Assembly: GCF_000260795.1 (NCBI RefSeq)
Contig: NZ_AJGU01000001.1
Coordinates: 62,001 to 126,000 of the forward strand
Length of the DNA stretch: 64,000 nucleotides
Direction: 5' to 3'
Origin: Treponema sp. JC4
GTDB taxonomy: Bacteria; Spirochaetota; Spirochaetia; Treponematales; Treponemataceae
The translations under genes and the position numbers were made by a program. This document shows positions 16,865 to 27,400 of the stretch, piece by piece. The notes below the pieces were generated by a model that saw nothing but the letters and a program-made list of their open reading frames with translations, searched no databases and had not been told where the DNA came from. The stretch's first letter is position 1. The number at the start of each line of letters is the position of its first letter.

Positions 16865-18385
16865 ATGAGTATGGAATTATTGTCTCCGGCGGGAAATGTT
16901 GAAAAATTAGCTTATGCCTATGCTTACGGTGCAGATGCTGCCTATATCGGTCTTAAAAAATTTTCTTTGCGAGTAAAAGCAGATAATTTTTATGAAGATG
17001 AATATAAGAAGGTTGTAGAACTTAAAAAACTCTACCCTGGAAAACGCCTTCACTGTGCTTTGAATATTTCTTTTCATGATGAAGAAATTGATAATCTTCG
17101 TGCAAATATAGATTACTTCCGCCAGTATCCGATTGATGCTTTTATTGTTCAGGATATTGGAATTGTTCCTTTGCTGCAGAAGGAGTTTCCTAATGCGGAA
17201 CTGCATTTGTCTACTCAGGCAAGCTGCGTAAACTCTGAAGCGGTGAAGATGTATAAATCGATCGGCTTTAAGCGGGTTGTTTTAGGCCGTGAGATTTCCC
17301 TTGCCCAGATTAAGCGCATTAAAGACGCAGTTCCTGATATGGAACTGGAAACTTTTGTTCACGGTGCAATGTGTATTGCCTATGCCGGCCGCTGCCTTAT
17401 GAGTGCCTTCCTTACAGGACGCAGCGCACAGAGCGGTTTTTGCAGCCATACCTGCCGCTGGAATTTCCGCGTGGGAGAAAATGCTTTTGCGGGACTGGCA
17501 GACGGGGCTGGCGATGGAAAGCCTCATATCATCACTGCTGAAGAAGCAAAAGCCCTGGCTCAGAGTGGAAATCTTGTGATTGAAGAAGAGCAGCGAAAGG
17601 GCGAGTACTTTCCTATTTTTGAAGGCGATGATTTTACGGCAATCCTTTCTTCAAAAGATATCAATATGATTAATCACCTTGCGGATATGCGCGATGCGGG
17701 GCTGGATTCCCTTAAAATTGAAGGCCGCATGAAGAGTACCTACTACGTTGCCATGGTTACCCGCGCCTACCGTAAGGCTCTGGATGCTCTGGAAGGAAAA
17801 ATTACCGCTGAAGAAGCGGCTCCTTATATCGCTGAGCTTGAAAACGTAAGCCACCGCGAAAGTACTACAGGTTTTTACTATAATAAAACTGATGCGGACA
17901 AAACTACTTGTGGTGCCAGCGACAGTAAATATCAGCTGGCGGCAGAAATGGGGGCTGAGCTTACCGGCGAGGCTTTTGATGCAATCTACAATGAAGGCCA
18001 GAAACGTTACCGCGAAAACGAAGAACTTCTTGCGGGAATGCATCCTGATGCCCGTGAAGCCCGTCTTAAGGATTATGAAATTCATCCTGACCGCCGTATA
18101 ATTCCTTTTGAAAAGAAAGAGGGCTGGCATTTGTATGAATGTACGGCAATGAACAAGATTAATGCGGCTGATGAGATTGAGTTTGTTTCGCCTTCTTTCT
18201 GTAATCTTCTTGTAAAATCTGAAGACTGGGAATTGATTTCCAGCGAAACTGGGCTTAAACTTAACTGGGTGTGCGACAGTCATCCCTGCGTGATTTACAC
18301 TAAATATGAACTGCCTGCTGCAACGCTTTTGCGTACACTTGATCCGGATTATATTGAAGGAAAGATTCGTGATACAGGACGGTAA
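16865..18385 (+). CDS. U32 family protein (TrhP/PrtC-like)
   Basis: 506 residues. The N-terminal barrel starts with ELLSPAGNVEKLAYAYAYG, typical of the family, and the full U32 signature is present (ETFVHGAMCIAYAGRCLMS), followed by further cysteines (GFCSHTCRW). U32 members were first called collagenases, but the best-studied bacterial ones (TrhP, RlhA) take part in hydroxylation of tRNA U34 or 23S rRNA, with cysteines as likely cofactor ligands. RNA modification is therefore the more probable role. The C-terminal 100 residues form a beta-rich domain. GGAGAA precedes the ATG. It is followed after 3 nt by the outer-membrane protein gene. Confidence 0.85.
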   Translation: MSMELLSPAGNVEKLAYAYAYGADAAYIGLKKFSLRVKADNFYEDEYKKVVELKKLYPGKRLHCALNISFHDEEIDNLRANIDYFRQYPIDAFIVQDIGIVPLLQKEFPNAELHLSTQASCVNSEAVKMYKSIGFKRVVLGREISLAQIKRIKDAVPDMELETFVHGAMCIAYAGRCLMSAFLTGRSAQSGFCSHTCRWNFRVGENAFAGLADGAGDGKPHIITAEEAKALAQSGNLVIEEEQRKGEYFPIFEGDDFTAILSSKDINMINHLADMRDAGLDSLKIEGRMKSTYYVAMVTRAYRKALDALEGKITAEEAAPYIAELENVSHRESTTGFYYNKTDADKTTCGASDSKYQLAAEMGAELTGEAFDAIYNEGQKRYRENEELLAGMHPDAREARLKDYEIHPDRRIIPFEKKEGWHLYECTAMNKINAADEIEFVSPSFCNLLVKSEDWELISSETGLKLNWVCDSHPCVIYTKYELPAATLLRTLDPDYIEGKIRDTGR

Positions 18386-18388
18386 AAG

Positions 18389-19123
18389 ATGAAAAAAGCG
18401 CTTCTTGCAATTTTAGCAATGTTTTCTTCTCTTGCTTTTGCAAGACCCTTTTCAGTTTCATTTTTTACTCCTGAACGCCCAAAATTTTCTCTTACTCAGT
18501 CTTTTGAATACAATTTTCTTTACACAGCAAAATATGAAAATTCCGGCTATGCAACTGTAGCTGTTGTAGATGCCAACGAACTTGTGTTTAAGGGCGGCTT
18601 TTACGCAAATACAAAATCTACAGATATAGCTTTGCAGGCTTATTATGCGCCCTGTTTCTGGAATCTTGTGAGCCTTGGTGTCAGCGCAAAGTATCATTAC
18701 AATAAATTCTGTGATTCGGGAACTGATATGTTTTGTGAGCACAACATTCTGCCCGGGGCTTTTATCAGCTTTAATATAAAAAATATATGGAAGATTTATG
18801 TAAATTCCGGAGCTTTAATAAAGTTTTCTATTATAAATGCATGGCCTTCTAATATCCGGGTAACAGATAATACTGTTTTTTTGAATTCCGGCTGTATTTT
18901 CCAGCCGACTGACCGCCTGCGCTTTTCTTTTGATGTGGGAAACTATTCCTTTTTTGAAGATACTATAATCGGAAACGTTCAGTTTAATCTTGCTGCACGT
19001 TACCGTCTTTTTGAATATATAACTGCGGGTGCTGAAGTTTACTGCAAGTGGGTTGATGCGGCTGTGCCACAGGATAGTTTTGCTCAGGCGGGAGTCCGCA
19101 TGAACTGGGGAGTTTTGTTCTAG
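18389..19123 (+). CDS. exported beta-strand-rich protein, probable small outer-membrane barrel
   Basis: 244 residues, not recognised by name. A signal peptide is clear (MKKALLAILAMFSSLAFA, cleavage after AFA). The rest alternates polar and hydrophobic residues in short aromatic-rich stretches (SFEYNFLYTAKYE, GNVQFNLAARYRLFEY) and ends in an aromatic-terminated strand (GVRMNWGVLF). That is the pattern of outer-membrane beta-barrels. Its stop codon overlaps the next start by one base. Confidence 0.65.
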   Translation: MKKALLAILAMFSSLAFARPFSVSFFTPERPKFSLTQSFEYNFLYTAKYENSGYATVAVVDANELVFKGGFYANTKSTDIALQAYYAPCFWNLVSLGVSAKYHYNKFCDSGTDMFCEHNILPGAFISFNIKNIWKIYVNSGALIKFSIINAWPSNIRVTDNTVFLNSGCIFQPTDRLRFSFDVGNYSFFEDTIIGNVQFNLAARYRLFEYITAGAEVYCKWVDAAVPQDSFAQAGVRMNWGVLF

Positions 19124-20004
19124 TGAAAAGGATGATAAAAAGAGCCTTACTTCCCTCATTTTTGATTTCTCTTTTTCTTGCATCCTGCAACCTTACTCCG
19201 GACGGCTTTTGGAGCGGAGACAGTAATGTTAATCACAGGTTTTCGGGACTAAAAAAACTTTCTGAAAGTGATGCTGAAGTAAAAAGCTGGGATGAAGAAG
19301 AAAAATATCAGGTGCTGGTTTTGACCGACGTGCATATTGGGGCAAAATTTTATCATAAAGAAACTGAAGACAGTTTTTTTAACTGGCTCAAAAACTATAC
19401 AGAGCGTGATAAAATTAAGTTTGCACTTGGACTTGGCGATTTTACAGACGGAGCAAAGGAAGGCGAGTTCAGGTATTATCAGCAGATGACAGAAAAAATT
19501 AACGGTTACGGAATTAAGCTTTTGAATGTTGTGGGAAATCACGACCTGTACCGGGCTGACGGCTATGAAAATTATGAAAAATACTGCTATCCCCACTCTT
19601 CTTATTATAAGTTTTATACAAAAAACTTAGTCTGGTACGGTCTTGATACGGCTTCGGGAACTCTGGGAAGCAGGCAATTGGCTTCTCTTAAAAGTGCCCT
19701 TCCTTCCGAGACAAAGAAACCTGTGATTATTACTCATGTTCCTTTCGCATCCGAAGGAAAAGCTCTGGGAATAATGCCTTTTTGTCTTCGCGACACAACG
19801 GAACGTAATATTTTAATAAGTCTTTTTTCTCAGTGTAAAATTGCCGGATATTTTTGCGGACACTATCATCCGGGCGGACTCGAAAGCTTTGGTAATGTAA
19901 CTCAGTACGGTCTAAAATCATTCGGTGAGTTTGGAAAGTGGTACATTCTGGATGTAGATGAGACTGCAGGTCCGGTAATTACAATCCGCGAGTTTGGAAA
20001 ATAG
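19123..20004 (+). CDS. lipoprotein metallophosphoesterase (calcineurin-like)
   Basis: 293 residues starting at GTG. A lipoprotein signal peptide ends in the lipobox LFLASC, so the protein is lipid anchored in the periplasm or outer membrane. The metallophosphoesterase ligand motifs appear in order: LTDVHIGAKF (D-x-H), LGDFTDGA (G-D), VVGNHDLY (G-N-H-D), ITHVPF (H) and CGHYHPGG (G-H-x-H). The substrate, a phosphodiester or phosphomonoester, is unknown. The one-base overlap with the upstream gene suggests coupled expression of these two envelope proteins. Confidence 0.85.
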   Translation: MKRMIKRALLPSFLISLFLASCNLTPDGFWSGDSNVNHRFSGLKKLSESDAEVKSWDEEEKYQVLVLTDVHIGAKFYHKETEDSFFNWLKNYTERDKIKFALGLGDFTDGAKEGEFRYYQQMTEKINGYGIKLLNVVGNHDLYRADGYENYEKYCYPHSSYYKFYTKNLVWYGLDTASGTLGSRQLASLKSALPSETKKPVIITHVPFASEGKALGIMPFCLRDTTERNILISLFSQCKIAGYFCGHYHPGGLESFGNVTQYGLKSFGEFGKWYILDVDETAGPVITIREFGK

Positions 20005-20080
20005 GGGGCGTTGCGGGGTCTCCCCGCTGGGTGGGGTAGCGAGCTACGAAGTGCGAGCGCAGGGCGGGGCTCCGCCCTCC
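20005..20080. repeat. G/C-rich hairpin repeat (family shared with 28877-28921)
   Basis: Hairpin arms GCGGGG (20013-20018) and CCCCGC (20022-20027) precede a motif that begins GGGGTAGC (20033) and ends AAGTGCGAGCGCAGGG (at 20064). A second hairpin follows with arms AGGGCGG (20061-20067) and CCGCCCT (20072-20078). The motif at 20033-20064 matches 28877-28908 at 28 of 32 bases by my count, while the flanking hairpins differ in sequence. It fills the gap between two convergent genes. Confidence 0.7.
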
Positions 20081-21909
20081 TTAATCTTCTTCGTCCCAGG
20101 CAACTTCTACGCTGCGCTTTTCTTTTTCCGGAATGCGCTGGTAAATCAGACAGTCGGCGCGGTGAATTGTAACGCCTTTTGTGCGGGTAACATATCCGCA
20201 GATTACGTCCGGGTAATATGGATTGCAGCACTGGGCAAAATTGTAAAGAACCCGCTTTTCGCCCTGAACAAGAACAGGCTTTCTTGTGCGGCTTGTCTTT
20301 TCGGGATGTTCTTCATCCTTCTTAAAATGTTTTTTTCGCTGCTTTTTCGGGCTGACAGTAACACTGCCTGCCTGAAGAAGTCCTTCGCCTGCTGCCGGAG
20401 TGGATTCTGCCGTACTCTGCAGGGCAATTCGCTCGCTGAAGGTAGGGTCATTTGCCATGAGCCAGGAATGAATCTTCTGGTGGGCCTTAGAAGTTTTTAC
20501 GTTTCCAAGCTGGGTTTCGGTAGGGTGAGCCTGAGGGTTTGTGATGATTTCAATAATCTGAGTATTCTGCAGGGGCTTTGTAATCGGGATGATTTTTCCG
20601 TCTGCCTTGGCCGCAACAATTTTTTCACCAATTGCAGAGTGAACCGAGTAGGCAAAATCGATTGCAGTAGCGCCGGCCGGAAGTTTTTTACATCGCCTGC
20701 CGGAGTAAATACAAAAATCTCATCGCCCAGAAGTTCGTTTTTCAGGGTTTCAAAATCGGCACCGTTTGTAAGAATGCTTTCTTTAAGAGACTGCAGTTTA
20801 TTGAAGATTTCCAGCTTATCGGCTTCTACCAGGTCGTGGTTTGTTCCTTTTTTATAAAGCCAGTGAGAAGCAATACCGTGCTCAGCCATGTTGTGCATTT
20901 CGTAAGTACGGATCTGGATTTCAAGAGGCTTTCCTTCACAGATTACAGTTGTATGAAGGGACTGGTAGCCGTTGGCTTTTGGAACTGCAATGTAGTCTTT
21001 AAAACGACCGTCCATAGGCAGCCAGAGACTGTGAACAATTCCCACAAGCTGATAACATTCAGCATTTGAATTACAGAGTATGCGGAGGGCAAGCAGGTCG
21101 TAAAGTTCGCTTGCACTTTTGTTTCGCTTTCGCATTTTCTGGTAAATCGAATAAAAGTGCTTTGCCCGGCTTGTAATTGTAACGCTGATTCCGGCTTTTT
21201 CTGCCTTCTGCTGAATCTTTTTTACTGCTGAATTAAGGAACTCGGCGCGTTCTTCCTTTGACTGGGCAACAATTGCTTCAATCTGATTATAGGCCTTTGG
21301 ATTTGTGTAGCGAAGGCTCAAGTCCTCGAACTCGTTTTTTGCAGTCTGCATACCAAGGCGGTCTGCAAGCGGTGCCCAGATATCGATGATTTCTTCTGCA
21401 AGAATACGCTGGCGCTCAGGTTCAAGAGATTTGATATTGCGGATTCGGTCCAGACGGTCTGCAATTTTTACAAGAATGATTCTTACGTCGTCAACCATTG
21501 CAAAAATCATCTTGCGGATTGCATCAGCCTGGCGCAGGGTTTTTGAGTTAATAGGCAGGTACATGATTTTGTTTGTGCCCTGCAAAAGCTTTTCAATCTG
21601 TTCTCCGAAAGTTTTTCCTATCTCTTCCGGGCTTACTCCAAAATCGCGGATTGTATGTAAAATACCTGTGATTACTGCGTCTGCATCAAGCTTGCTGTCT
21701 GCCAGAACTTTTGCCAGTCTTAGCGGATGAAGGTAATAGGGAGTTCCGCAGCTTCGTTTTTTGTCGCCGCATTTTTCGGTCATAAAATACCAGGCTTTTG
21801 AAATGCGTTCTCTGTCTTCGTCGTTGAAATAGTCGTATTGAGATAAAAATTCTTTTAGAAGTGCTTCTTTATCATTAATATCAGAACGAAAAATTTCTGC
21901 TGATTCCAT
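20081..21909 (-). pseudogene. rel: (p)ppGpp synthetase (Rel/RSH) interrupted by a -1 frameshift
   Basis: Start chosen at the ATG at 21909 (MESAEIFRSD). One frame covers the HD-like domain, the synthetase domain and the start of the TGS domain, up to DEIFVFTPAGDVK. The continuation (KLPAGATAIDFAYSVHSAIG, then a zinc-finger part with FAQCCNPYYPDVICG) lies in another frame down to 20081. The junction is a run of six A at about 20694-20699; seven would restore the frame. The HD box is degenerate (ILHTIRDF for LLHD-x-x-ED), so hydrolase activity is doubtful. The synthetase has RFKDYIAVPK, the RxKD motif usual in bifunctional enzymes, and intact LEIQIRT. The C-terminal ACT domain is absent. Total length would be near 610 residues. 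The frameshift may be a sequencing error. Confidence 0.82.
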
Positions 21910-22004
21910 ATTTTCCCACCATTTTAAAAATATCATAAGACGAAAAAGAAAACAATCTGAAAAATCTTATCTTTGTAATAACAAAACTTTCTATTAAATT
22001 TACG

Positions 22005-22034
22005 TACTATTTAGTATCATTTCTTTGTTATAAT
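22005..22034 (+). promoter_or_regulatory. promoter of the RND efflux operon with an overlapping dyad
   Basis: TATAAT at 22029-22034 lies 19 nt before the ATG at 22054. Just upstream is the dyad TACTA-TT-TAGTA (22005-22016), overlapping the expected -35 region, where no good consensus is seen. This suits repressor or activator control of the pump. No regulator gene is adjacent. Confidence 0.45.
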
Positions 22035-22053
22035 TATAGATGAGGATTAAACT

Positions 22054-23349
22054 ATGACTAAGAAAATAATTATACCAGTTCTGCTTTTTTGTATGTGCGC
22101 AGGACTTTTTTGTCAGGAAAATGATAATGCTGCGGTTTTAAAACTTACTGTTGAGGATGCTGTAAAACTTGCCCTTGAAAACAATGTTTCTGTAAAGAAA
22201 AGTGAGCTTGCCCTTAATCTGAAAAAACGGGCTAAGAATTCTTCCTGGAATGCAATCAGCCCGACTCTCACAGTTTCTGGTTCCTTTAATGATGATTTAG
22301 AAAAGGATTCTTATTCTACGGGAATCTCCGGCTCGGCTTCAATTTCCCTTTCACCTTCAATTTTTTCTTCCATTAAATCTGCTCTTCTTGCTTATGATGC
22401 AGGCGAGCTTTCTTATGAAGAAACAAAAAGAAGCGTAGAATTGAATGTGCGAAAATCCTTCTATAATATTCTCTATCAGAAGGAAAATTTGACTGCACAG
22501 GAACGCAGCCTTGAAACTGCCCAGCAGACTTATGATTCAAACCTTGCAAAGTACAACCGTGGTCAGCTTTCTGAACTTGATTTGCTCAACTCTCAGTACA
22601 ATGTTGAAAGCAAAAAGCCTACAATCACTTCGCTTAAAAATACCTACACCAACGATATTGCAAGCTTTAAGCGGGTTCTGGGAATCGGGCTTTCAATCAA
22701 TATTGAACTTGACGGCGACCTTGATGATGTAGTGCAGAACATAAAGCTTTCGGAAGAAATTCTTCACAGTGATATTGAAGATCTTCCTTCAGTAAAATCT
22801 GCCCAGAACTCAGTGGATTCTGCAAAGGCTAGTCTTCTTTCTACAAGATTTTCGGCTTATGGGCCAAGCCTTACAGCCTCTTACACTTACGGAAAAACAA
22901 AGACAAAAAATGTTGATGATCTTTCTACTACAAATCAGCTTTCACTTGGTGTTAAGATTCCTTTAGACGGCTATCTTCCCTGGTCAACAGGCGCCCTCAG
23001 CGTTGCAAGCCAGAAAGAATCGCTTGAAGAACTTAAACTCCAGCTGGAAGATGAAAAGACAAGTGCGGAAATCAATGTCCGCAACAGCTACAACACAATT
23101 CTTCAGGCTCAGAGCCAGCTGGAAACTTTGGAAAAAAACGTAAACCTTATGCAGCGTTCTTATGATATGACCCGTATTGCCTACAACAACGGATCAAAGG
23201 ATTTGTTGACATTACAGAAGGCAGAAGATAATCTTTTGACGGCAAAAACTTCTCTCCAGCAGCAGGAGTTTACCCTGATTTCAAATGTTCTGGAACTTGA
23301 AAGCACTCTGGGAGTTTCTTTCGGAACTTTTTCTAATGCAAATAATTAA
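22054..23349 (+). CDS. TolC-family outer-membrane efflux channel
   Basis: 431 residues with a signal peptide (LLFCMCAGLFCQ). Two homologous halves of long amphipathic helices are typical of outer membrane efflux proteins: LTVEDAVKLALENN opens the first, and the RSYDMTRIAYNNGSKDLLTLQKAEDNL region belongs to the second. It would form the outer-membrane exit duct of the tripartite pump encoded by the next two genes, which follow after 20 nt and then with overlap. Confidence 0.92.
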   Translation: MTKKIIIPVLLFCMCAGLFCQENDNAAVLKLTVEDAVKLALENNVSVKKSELALNLKKRAKNSSWNAISPTLTVSGSFNDDLEKDSYSTGISGSASISLSPSIFSSIKSALLAYDAGELSYEETKRSVELNVRKSFYNILYQKENLTAQERSLETAQQTYDSNLAKYNRGQLSELDLLNSQYNVESKKPTITSLKNTYTNDIASFKRVLGIGLSINIELDGDLDDVVQNIKLSEEILHSDIEDLPSVKSAQNSVDSAKASLLSTRFSAYGPSLTASYTYGKTKTKNVDDLSTTNQLSLGVKIPLDGYLPWSTGALSVASQKESLEELKLQLEDEKTSAEINVRNSYNTILQAQSQLETLEKNVNLMQRSYDMTRIAYNNGSKDLLTLQKAEDNLLTAKTSLQQQEFTLISNVLELESTLGVSFGTFSNANN

Positions 23350-23369
23350 TTCATATATAGGATGAAAAA

Positions 23370-24407
23370 ATGGCAGACAAAAAAGGTAAGACAATCATCA
23401 TCGTTGCGGCGGTAATTCTCGCTACAATCCTTGCAATTTTCCTTATTAATGCGACTAATAAAGCCAAAAAAGGCGGTCGCGGCGGAAAGCCAGGTAAGGG
23501 AATGTGGGGAGGCGCAGGTGATACTGTTACTTCTGTAAAAACTGTTGTAGCCGAAAAGACCACCCTTCACGACTATATTCTTACCAACGGCGATGTAGAA
23601 ACCCAGAGTTCTATTGAAGTTTTCCCTTCAATCGGCGGTAAGGTTGTTCAGACCTTAGTGTCTCTGGGCTCGCAGGTAAAGGCTGGTGATGTTATTGCTT
23701 ACGTTGACCCTTCTGAGCCGGGAAGCTATTACGCTAAGTCTCCGGTTACCGCTCCAATCAGCGGAAGTATTATTTCAACTCCTATGAAGTCAGGACAGAC
23801 CGTTTCTACAAGCTCTGTCATTACAAAAATCGGTGATATTGCAAACCTTCAGATTACTGCCTACGTTCCTGAGCGCTACATCGGTGACATCAGGCTGGGA
23901 CTTAAAGCCGAAGTTACTTTTGAAGCTTATGCCGGTGTTCTTTTTACAGCGACTGTTGTCCGCATTTCTCCTGTTGTTGATGCCGCTACCCGAACAAAGG
24001 AAATTGTCCTTCATTTTGACCAGAAGGATGACCGCCTGAATGCGGGAATGTTTGCAAAGGTAAAACTCTACACTGTTGATTATGAAGGTCAGATTGCAAT
24101 TCAGCAGGATGCCCTTGTTAATTCGAATGATAAATACTATCTCTATGTTACGACTGACGGCGAGACAGTTCAAAAGCGTGAGGTATCTCTTGGCAAAAAC
24201 GTTGCCAGCTACTATCAGATTTTGAGCGGTGTAAACGAAGGCGAAAAAGTTGTAGTTGAAGGTATGCTTACTCTGGCTGACGGTGGAAAGATTAAAGACA
24301 TTACGAATGGTGCAACTTCTGTACTTGAGAGTAAGCCTGAAAATATGGAAAATCCACCTGAAGGCGCTCCAAAAGATGCCCCTAAAAAGGGAGGCAAGCC
24401 TCAATGA
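23370..24407 (+). CDS. RND efflux periplasmic adaptor (membrane fusion protein)
   Basis: 345 residues. One N-terminal membrane segment (TIIIVAAVILATILAIFLI) is followed by a Gly-rich linker. Then come a biotinyl-lipoyl-like domain split by a short hairpin (IEVFPSIGGKVVQ; VTAPISGSIISTPMKSGQTV), a beta-barrel domain (VPERYIGDIRLGLKAEVTFEA) and a membrane-proximal domain ending in INEGEKVVV-like sequence (VNEGEKVVVEGM). It links the pump to the TolC channel. The end is Pro/Lys-rich. Its stop overlaps the RND pump start by 4 nt (ATGA). Confidence 0.92.
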   Translation: MADKKGKTIIIVAAVILATILAIFLINATNKAKKGGRGGKPGKGMWGGAGDTVTSVKTVVAEKTTLHDYILTNGDVETQSSIEVFPSIGGKVVQTLVSLGSQVKAGDVIAYVDPSEPGSYYAKSPVTAPISGSIISTPMKSGQTVSTSSVITKIGDIANLQITAYVPERYIGDIRLGLKAEVTFEAYAGVLFTATVVRISPVVDAATRTKEIVLHFDQKDDRLNAGMFAKVKLYTVDYEGQIAIQQDALVNSNDKYYLYVTTDGETVQKREVSLGKNVASYYQILSGVNEGEKVVVEGMLTLADGGKIKDITNGATSVLESKPENMENPPEGAPKDAPKKGGKPQ

Positions 24408-27400
24408 GTTTAAGCCGTAAAACCATGGAGCACCCGATTCTGGTGCTCATTACCTTTGCACTTTTGGGCATCCTGGGCGCTTTTACCTTCAGTAAGATAG
24501 CCATTGCCCTTATGCCGGATGTTGATAACCCCTACGTTATGATTATGACAACCTATCAGAACGCGGGACCGGAATCAGTTGAACAGACAGTTACAAAAGT
24601 GATTGAAAATGCCGTTGTCAGTGTAAACGGCGTAAAAAAAATCAGTTCGACATCGTCAGAATCTTCTTCTATGGTTCAGATGGAGTTTAATTATGGGACT
24701 GATATGGAAGCGGCGGTAAATAACATCCGCGATAAACTGAGCCGAATTACAAACTCCCTGCCGGATAACGCGGGAACTCCAAGCATCATGCGCTTTTCAA
24801 GCGATTCCATGCCGATTATGCGTATTCTTGTGCGCGGTAACCGCTCGGTAGACGACATTAAGCAGATTGCTGAAGACAATATTACCGATATTCTTGAACA
24901 GGCAGACGGCGTTGCAGAAGCCAGTGTTCGTGGTGGCCGCGCAAAGCAGGTAAATGTTGAGCTTGACCAGAACCGCCTTGCCGCTTACGGCTACACAATT
25001 CCGACGGTTGTAAGTGCCCTTGCCAAGCAGAATCTTGAACTTGGCGGTGGTAAGGTTCAGGAAGGTCACAAAAACTATATTGTACGTACAACAGGTCAGT
25101 ATTCTTCGGTTGATGAAATCAATGACACTGTAATTTCTACTATAAACGGTTATTCGGTAAAACTGCGTGATATCGGAACTGCGACTCTGGGCTATGCGGA
25201 TGCCAGCTCGGAATCCTACATCAACGGAGAGCGTGGTGTTTATATCAGCGTAACAAAGGTTTCGGGTTCTAACTCCGTTACCGTTGCCAACAACGTTTAT
25301 AAAAAAATGTCAGAGCTTTCTAATCAGCTTCCTGCTGACATTGCCCTTGAAATCGTATGGGATACAACCGACTCAATCCGCGAGACAATCAACACTCTGA
25401 TTCAGTCAGCCTGGCAGGGACTTTTACTTGCCGTTCTGATTCTCTTTATCTTTTTGCAGAACTTCAAGAGTACAATCATAATTTCAATTTCCATTCCTCT
25501 TTCCATCGTTATCACCCTTTTTGCAATGAGTAACCTTGGAATCACCCTGAATATGATGACTTTGACAGGTTTGATTTTGGGTGTCGGTATGATTGTAGAT
25601 GCTTCAATCGTTATGATTGATAATATTTACGCCTACCGCCAGCGGGGAACTAAGCCTAAGGTTGCGGCAATCCTTGGAAGCCAGGAAATGCTGATGTCGG
25701 TAATTTCCGGTAACCTTACGACAATCTGCGTTTTCATTCCATTTATCTTCTTTATTTCTGATCTTGGAATGATGGGACAGATGTTCAAGGGACTGATTTT
25801 TACAATAGTAATTGCCCTTGTTTCATCTCTTCTTGTTGCGATTTTCCTGGTTCCGGTTCTTGCCGGAAAGTTTCTGCCACTTTCTAACCGAACTGAAAAG
25901 CCTGTAAGAAATCCTGTTTTGAAACGGCTTTACGGCCTCTTTCAGGGGGGAATGAATAAACTTACTGAATGGTACGGAAAACTTCTGAAGCTTTCGCTCA
26001 ACAACCGTCTTGTAACTCTTGTTGTGGCTGTCTGCGTGCTTTTCATTTCTTTTGCAATCATCCCGACAATGCAGATTAATATGATGCCTTCGGGAAGTGA
26101 TGATTCAGTTACCCTTAAACTCACAATGCCTGTGGGAACTCCTCTTGATGAAACCGGAAAAGTGCTTTTAAGCTTTGAAGATATCATCAAAAATGAGGTA
26201 AAGGGTTATAAAAATATTACGACGACAATTGGTGCCAGCGGAAGAAACTCTGCCACAAATACCGGTTCCATCGAAATCTCCCTGCCGGAAACAAGCAGGC
26301 AGATTGATAATGCCGCAACAATTCAGCAGAAGCTGCGTTCCCACTTTGCAGAATTTTCCGGGGCAACTTTTACCTTTGGTCAGGGTTTCCGCGGTCAGAT
26401 GATGGGAAGTGATATTGATATTGCAATCCGCTCGGATGACTTGGACAAGGCAATGGATGTTGCAGAAAAAATCGGTGATATTATCGATAACCTTGGAGAT
26501 ACCGGAGAGTCCAGCATCAGTATGAGCCGGGGACTTCCTCAGGTAGAAATCGTAATTGACCGCCAGCGTGCATATTCTTTTGGAGTTGACGTTACTACCG
26601 TTGCCAAGGAAATCAACTACGCCATCAACGGAACTACTGCCTGCGTTTTCCGCAATAACGGAAAGGATTATAACGTCGTAGTTTCTTACCGGCCGGAAGA
26701 CCGCAAGACAATGGACGACCTTGAATCGATTTTCGTAAAGGGAACTAACGGAAAGGTCAGCGTTGCAAACTTTGCCAGCCTGAAAAAAGGTGTAGGCCCG
26801 GTTTCCATTGCCCGTGAAAGTCAGACCCGAATCATCCACGTTAAGGCTGATATCCTTACGACTACAAACGCCAACGTCGTAGAAAATATGATTAAGGATA
26901 AAATCAACGAAACCTTCATCATTCCTGAAAGCGTTACCGTAAGCTATGAAGGTTCCTGGAAAGATACAACCGAGCAGATGAGACTCTACTTCAAGATTAT
27001 CGCCATGGCCATTATCCTTGTATTCGGCGTTATGGCGGCAACCTACGAAAGCTTTAAGGCTCCGCTGATAAATCTTGCAACAATTCCATTTATGATTATC
27101 GGTGTTGTCTTTATTTATAAGATTATCGGCCAGGCCCTTTCGATTATGTCTATGGTCGGTTTGATTATGCTGGTCGGAATCGTAGTAAACAACGGTATCA
27201 TCCTTGTTGACTACACAGGTATGCTTCGTGAGCGTGGTGTGTCTTTGAAGGAAGCCTGCTATCAGGCAGGAAAGAGCCGCTTCCGCCCCGTTTTGATGAC
27301 AACCCTGACAACAATTCTTGGTATGCTTCCAATGTGCTTTGCCAGCGAAGGCCAGTCCATGATGGTTCAGCCGATTGGTATTGCCGTTGTCGGCGGACTT

